This document shows, piece after piece, positions 4,201 through 6,269 of a DNA stretch of 6,269 nucleotides. How positions within the stretch are numbered: the first letter of the stretch is position 1; each line of letters starts with the position of its first letter. The notes under the pieces were generated by a model. That model was not told the DNA's origin. It was given only the letters and a program-made list of their open reading frames with translations, and ran no database searches. Source of the DNA: an uncultured Saprospiraceae bacterium (GTDB taxonomy: Bacteria > Bacteroidota > Bacteroidia > Chitinophagales > Saprospiraceae); NCBI GenBank assembly GCA_937942465.1, contig CALDEO010000107.1:1-6269 (forward strand), given 5' to 3'. The translations under genes were made by a program, and so were the position numbers.

Positions 4201-6269
4201 GAAAATTATAATGGGATACAAAATAGCACTGAGACAGGATTTGCAGGTGCAACAGTATCGTTGATCAATGTCAACGGTTCTATAATAGCACAGACCTTTA
4301 CAGGTTCTGATGGATTTTATTCATTTGAAAACCTTAGGCCTGGAGACTATCGTATTGAGTTGTTATTCCCTTATGGGTTTGCGGCAACATTATCCGATCA
4401 AGGTACTGACGATGCATTAGATTCTGATCTTGTAGCAAATGGTATTATAGGTTCATCTCCAGCATTCACATTGATCTCAAGAGAGATGAATGAGGACTTA
4501 GATTTTGGATTCGTTGCACTGTCTAGTATATCTGGAGTAGCTTGGGAAGATCTCGACTATAATGGTGCTAGAGAGGTACAAGAGCCTTTATTATCAGGAT
4601 TGCTAGTAAGTCTATGGGATGATAATAATCAACTTATAACAGATACGACTACTGACGAAAATGGGATGTATACATTTGGTGGTTTATTACCAGCAGTATA
4701 CCAAGTACGAATAGGAGCACAAGACTTCTTATTTACACAGCAAAACATAGGTGCAGAAAGTACGGACAGTGATTTTGATAACAATGGTATTTCAGCCTTA
4801 TTTGATATTACATCTGGTACAAATCTGAGCAATATAGATGCAGGGTTTTATAAGACAGCTACAGTTGGGGATTATATATTTTATGATCTCAATCGTGATG
4901 GAATACAAAACTCTGGAGACCTTCCATTTCCTAAAGTATGGACTAAGTTATTCGATGCCAACGGTACAATGATTGCCGATGGGGATGCTGATGACAATGG
5001 ATTTTACTTATTTGAAGGATTAAAACCGGGACAATATTATATACAAGTTGATGCCGATCGATCTGAAGTATTAGCCACTACCTTAAATATGGGAGATGGA
5101 GCTACAGACTCAGACGCTACAATGCTAGCCGATGGGACATTTGGAAGTATTCCTTTTACTTTGATCTCTGGACAAGTTGATTTGTCTATCGATCTAGGGT
5201 TTCAATACATACCATCTTCTATCAGTGGATTTACATGGATAGATAATGACGGTAATGGTGTCAGAGATTTAAGTGAGCAAGCTGCTCCAGGAGTCACGGT
5301 GTCATTGATCAATAGTATGGGAGCTACACAAGCATCTACAATAGTGGACGCAGACGGTGAGTTTATTTTTGCTGCGCTTAATCCTGGACAGTATACGATC
5401 AGTTTCTCAAGTTCTGATGGATTGATCTTTACGGGTCAAAATGTAGCAAGCGAGGATATAGATTCTGATGTTAATGCTGCTGGATTTACGGATGTTATTA
5501 CATTAGCAGCAGCTCAAGATGTTGTCAACGTAGGTGCAGGATACCTCGGCTTGTCGAGCATTGGGGATTACGTATTTATAGATTTAAATAGAGATGGTAT
5601 TCAAGACTCCGGAGATAAAGGTCTCGAGGGAGTTTATTTAGAATTATACAATAGTATAGGTCTGCTTACAGCAGCAACGACTACAGACGCTGAGGGACGT
5701 TATAGCTTTATTGATTTGATGCCAGGTAGCTACTACATAGTGTCTAATGCGACAGCGGACTTCAGACCTACTTTACAGAATGTCGGTACGAATGATGATA
5801 TTGATTCGGATCTATTTATAGGTGCTGGTGGGGTTTATAGAGGTAGTGATATGTTGATTACATCAGGAATGACAATTACCAATCAAGATTTGGGATATGA
5901 ATATATACCTGCATCGATCAGAGGATTTACTTGGATAGATGATAATGGAGATGGTATCAGAGATGTGAGTGAACTATCAGCTGCTGGTGTTGAGGTATCA
6001 TTAATCAATAGTATGGGAGCTACTCAAGCTACTACGATTGTAGATGGTGACGGTAACTTTATCTTCGATACACTTAATCCAGGAGATTACTCGATTCGAT
6101 TCATAACGATGGATGGTATGGTATTGACAACGCAAGATATCGGTAGTGATGATCTAGATTCTGATGCCAATGCAGCAGGATTTACAGATGTAATAACTAT
6201 TGGAGCAGGTCAGAATGTTATGAATATAGGCGCAGGATTTTTGGGCTTATCAAGCATAGGAGATTATGT
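1201..6269 (+). CDS. Giant secreted multi-domain SdrD_B-like repeat adhesin, 3' end cut by window
   Basis: A single frame of 1689 codons runs without a stop from the ATG at 1201 to the window end. In-frame TAA TAA at 1177-1182 and no other candidate start between make this ATG firm; there is no Shine-Dalgarno sequence. Layout: signal peptide 1-31 (hydrophobic core from about residue 11, VLA before Q32); acidic Ser/Met-rich linker about 42-72; unassigned beta-rich head about 73-212; PKD/Ig-like module about 214-293; twelve complete SdrD_B-like domains 297-1683; a thirteenth begins at 1684. In this family each domain is a Ca-binding beta-sandwich, and tandem copies form stiff rods that project binding domains or bridge surfaces. 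The protein is very acidic, and cysteines occur only up to residue 293. A C-terminal T9SS sorting domain is expected beyond the window, by analogy with similar Bacteroidota proteins; this is not seen. The ligand is unknown. Domain identity is strong; 'adhesin' is family-level inference. Confidence 0.93.
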   Translation, partial: MSYTANYTGKGIAILIGILYLSISPFSYVLAQVPQACPLGVYAEPVVEESESSFDASSQSSMGMMADWEDMDNGIFSDDSELWVDLQPGQSSQVLTVDNFRFNIPEGSQINGIQVVFEGSSSMQDAINELVVSLKTDDMTTLNLANYATYGQEWQTEESTWIYGTDYYLWSTDWTIDMINDPSFGLKLQLENTSDESTIGSLDRVSIKVHYTPLYTICEHDCVVFFVDEVEEATEYYWIIPQGFQRLSGDYNPNVINIGKTTAQAGIYEMCVETTSASGTSEPCCREFRVDDCRPSSIGDFIFVDNDGDGIQDPEDQGKGNIVVSLFNENDELVETTITNTLGHYQFDNIQKGYYYIRLSFVPSGYIPTQFNATNGSMDSDLMSFGTDLGTRLFYLDPGMFRNDFDFGLIEYSSISGLAWEDSNYDGVRSSDEPLLSMITVNLLDANGIVVSTTLTDSNGAYTFMELWPGDYEVQFDLGVYLVTLPNIGSDLMDSDIDDDGTSEILTLTSGTDIVAFDAGLYETASVGNFVWIDIDRDGIQDATDPGLSKTWIKLFDAMGMLVAEMDADENGFFMFDDLLPGDYYYVVNIYHALVQVTDLNIGDPALDSDAIVNADGNFGSVPFTLSSGEINQDIDLGFQYLPSSISGLAWIDNNADGVLDMGELPQSGSVVSLLDGMGNVTASTSVRPDGTYIFDVLNPGEYQITFSQIDAFLFSPQDVGGDDTDSDVDEMGMTMMISLAANVDIENVNAGYFQKVNIGDYVFLDTNRNGIQDAEDIALEGVFLELFDGNGDIVSTTSTDMDGRYEFAELLPGQYYIRSNASADFLPTTYNAGMDTELDSDLQILAGEYRTDIITLNSGVSTKGLDLGYQYIPSSISGFVWEDYNANGIFESDDQKRPQFQVNLYNESGVQVASTTTDLDGNYIFNNLDPIGYYVQFGMSVDDIPTIANLATEDIDSDLTTANGPNTTDIITLTVGQDVVDVTAGFYRNAKIGDFVFNDENYNGIQNSTETGFAGATVSLINVNGSIIAQTFTGSDGFYSFENLRPGDYRIELLFPYGFAATLSDQGTDDALDSDLVANGIIGSSPAFTLISREMNEDLDFGFVALSSISGVAWEDLDYNGAREVQEPLLSGLLVSLWDDNNQLITDTTTDENGMYTFGGLLPAVYQVRIGAQDFLFTQQNIGAESTDSDFDNNGISALFDITSGTNLSNIDAGFYKTATVGDYIFYDLNRDGIQNSGDLPFPKVWTKLFDANGTMIADGDADDNGFYLFEGLKPGQYYIQVDADRSEVLATTLNMGDGATDSDATMLADGTFGSIPFTLISGQVDLSIDLGFQYIPSSISGFTWIDNDGNGVRDLSEQAAPGVTVSLINSMGATQASTIVDADGEFIFAALNPGQYTISFSSSDGLIFTGQNVASEDIDSDVNAAGFTDVITLAAAQDVVNVGAGYLGLSSIGDYVFIDLNRDGIQDSGDKGLEGVYLELYNSIGLLTAATTTDAEGRYSFIDLMPGSYYIVSNATADFRPTLQNVGTNDDIDSDLFIGAGGVYRGSDMLITSGMTITNQDLGYEYIPASIRGFTWIDDNGDGIRDVSELSAAGVEVSLINSMGATQATTIVDGDGNFIFDTLNPGDYSIRFITMDGMVLTTQDIGSDDLDSDANAAGFTDVITIGAGQNVMNIGAGFLGLSSIGDY
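1417..1836 (+). other. Unassigned beta-rich N-terminal head domain of the adhesin
   Basis: Residues about 73-212. The region is rich in alternating hydrophobic and polar positions typical of a beta-sandwich. Notable segments are FNIPEGSQINGIQVVFEG (102-119), the aromatic stretch WIYGTDYYLWSTDWT (161-175), DPSFGLKLQLEN (181-192) and the closing strand DRVSIKVHYTP (203-213). The pattern 'IP-G-I-GI-V' followed by 'W..DP.FG..L' recurs at the N-terminus of large bacterial surface proteins and looks like a jelly-roll, possibly carbohydrate-binding module, but I cannot assign a named family. It is the best candidate in the visible part for the ligand-binding tip. Confidence 0.5.
1840..2079 (+). other. 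Cysteine-bearing PKD/Ig-like module of the adhesin
   Basis: Residues about 214-293. The segments CEHDCVVFFVDEVEEATEYY (218-237) and WIIPQGF (238-244), followed by INIGKTTAQAGIYEMCVETT (256-275), resemble the PKD-like modules of Bacteroidota extracellular proteins, where a strand 'v.gat.Y.W.vP.G' is characteristic. Cys 218, 222, 271, 284, 285 and 293 could make up to three disulfides in the oxidising periplasm. The module links the head to the repeat rod and ends at CRPSS just before the first SdrD_B-like domain. Confidence 0.55.
2089..4170 (+). repeat. Higher-order repeat unit 1 (domains D1-D6, 694 residues)
   Basis: Six domains with lengths 116, 112, 119, 113, 118 and 116 residues. Domain-specific marks recur six domains later: the DFDFG end of D1, KTWIKLFDA and FGSVPFTLSSG in D3, LEGVFLELFDG and NASADFLPT in D5. 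D1 is the most degenerate copy, with IQKGYYY where others have L-x-PGxY. Confidence 0.75.
4171..6249 (+). repeat. Higher-order repeat unit 2 (domains D7-D12, 693 residues)
   Basis: Lengths 117, 112, 119, 113, 119 and 113 residues follow unit 1 almost position by position. Matching marks: DLDFG at the end of D7, KVWTKLFDA and FGSIPFTLISG in D9, LEGVYLELYNS and NATADFRPT in D11. In DNA, TTTGGAAGTGTTCCTTT (3055-3071) matches 5140-5156 at 16 of 17 bases, an offset of 2085. The register fails only in D12, which resembles D10 more than D6. Confidence 0.75.
5215..6249 (+). repeat. D10 and D12, the closest pair of domains in the array
   Basis: D10 (5215-5553) and D12 (5911-6249) are both 113 residues long and share VSLINSMGATQA, IVD-DG-FIF, LNPG-Y, NAAGFTDVIT and GAG-LGLSSIGDY. 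At DNA level the 20-base string ATCAATAGTATGGGAGCTAC is identical at 5308-5327 and 6004-6023, an offset of 696. The intervening D11 (5554-5910) differs, so the duplicated unit was either a two-domain block or the match was made by gene conversion. Confidence 0.8.

Larger units (their letters stand above)
2089..6269 (+). repeat. Tandem array of 12 complete SdrD_B-like domains plus the start of a 13th
   Basis: Domain boundaries in residues: D1 297-412, D2 413-524, D3 525-643, D4 644-756, D5 757-874, D6 875-990, D7 991-1107, D8 1108-1219, D9 1220-1338, D10 1339-1451, D11 1452-1570, D12 1571-1683, D13 from 1684. Each has three landmarks: an EF-hand-like entry loop D-x-[ND]-x-[DN]-G (Asp at 305, 422, 534, 653, 766, 884, 1000, 1117, 1229, 1348, 1461, 1580), a middle 'G-x-[YF]-x-F-x-x-L-x-P-G-x-Y' strand pair, and a DSD motif followed in most copies by Gly within about 3-8 residues. 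Odd domains start with IGD-type motifs (VGN in D3, VGD in D9), even domains with SISG or SIRG plus Trp. The copies are diverged in DNA, so the array is old and should assemble reliably. Confidence 0.9.

Noticed and set aside
4021..4221. Minus-strand 66-codon open frame
   Set aside because: Antisense to D6/D7 of the adhesin, Ile- and Tyr-rich from complementing Asp/Asn-rich codons; no independent support.
4629..4832. Minus-strand 67-codon open frame
   Set aside because: Antisense to D8 of the adhesin, with no start signal or domain.
2089..6249. Assembly artefact producing the repeats
   Set aside because: Repeat copies are clearly diverged, the frame is intact across all of them, and exact matches are short (about 20 bases), so a collapse or false duplication is unlikely within the window.
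1201..6269. True Staphylococcus-type SdrD with an LPXTG anchor
   Set aside because: Only the B-like domains match. The neighbour has a T9SS sorting domain, and no YSIRK signal or A domain is present; the C-terminus is not visible.

Overview
The window holds two divergently transcribed, cell-surface-type protein genes, both cut by the window edges, with about 0.5 kb of AT-rich DNA between them. The organism is very probably a member of the Bacteroidota, likely a marine or Saprospiria/Flavobacteriia-type lineage. The reasons are a left-hand protein with a typical Type IX secretion (T9SS) sorting domain, start codons without Shine-Dalgarno sequences, promoter-like boxes resembling the Bacteroidota TAnnTTTG element, and low GC. 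The lineage is inferred from style; no rRNA or housekeeping gene is present to confirm it.

Left part (1-691, minus strand): a secreted fasciclin (FAS1) domain protein with a signal peptide, one FAS1 domain and a C-terminal T9SS sorting domain. Only the last few residues are missing.

Middle (692-1200): no convincing gene. It must carry the divergent promoters. I see a weak promoter for each gene, a nested dyad around 958-999, a small hairpin at 809-825 with an alternative pairing partner, and a stem-loop with a T-rich 3' flank (1138-1177) just in front of the right-hand gene.

Right part (1201-6269, plus strand): one uninterrupted reading frame of 1689 codons, still open at the window end. 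It encodes a giant secreted adhesin-like protein: signal peptide, an unassigned beta-rich head domain, a PKD/Ig-like module that is part of the cysteine-bearing N-terminal region, then 12 complete SdrD_B-like (Ca-binding, Cna-B-related) domains and the start of a 13th. The main discovery is the internal order. The domains alternate between two subtypes (IGD type and SISG type, about 230 residues per pair). Above that lies a six-domain higher-order repeat of about 693 residues (about 2.08 kb), present twice (D1-D6 and D7-D12). The last domain, D12, breaks that register and resembles D10, which suggests a later local duplication or conversion.

How the two genes may work together is inference: both encode extracellular adhesion-type modules and share one divergent control region, so they could be co-regulated parts of a surface or biofilm programme. 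No RNA genes, CRISPR arrays, insertion sequences or phage genes were seen.
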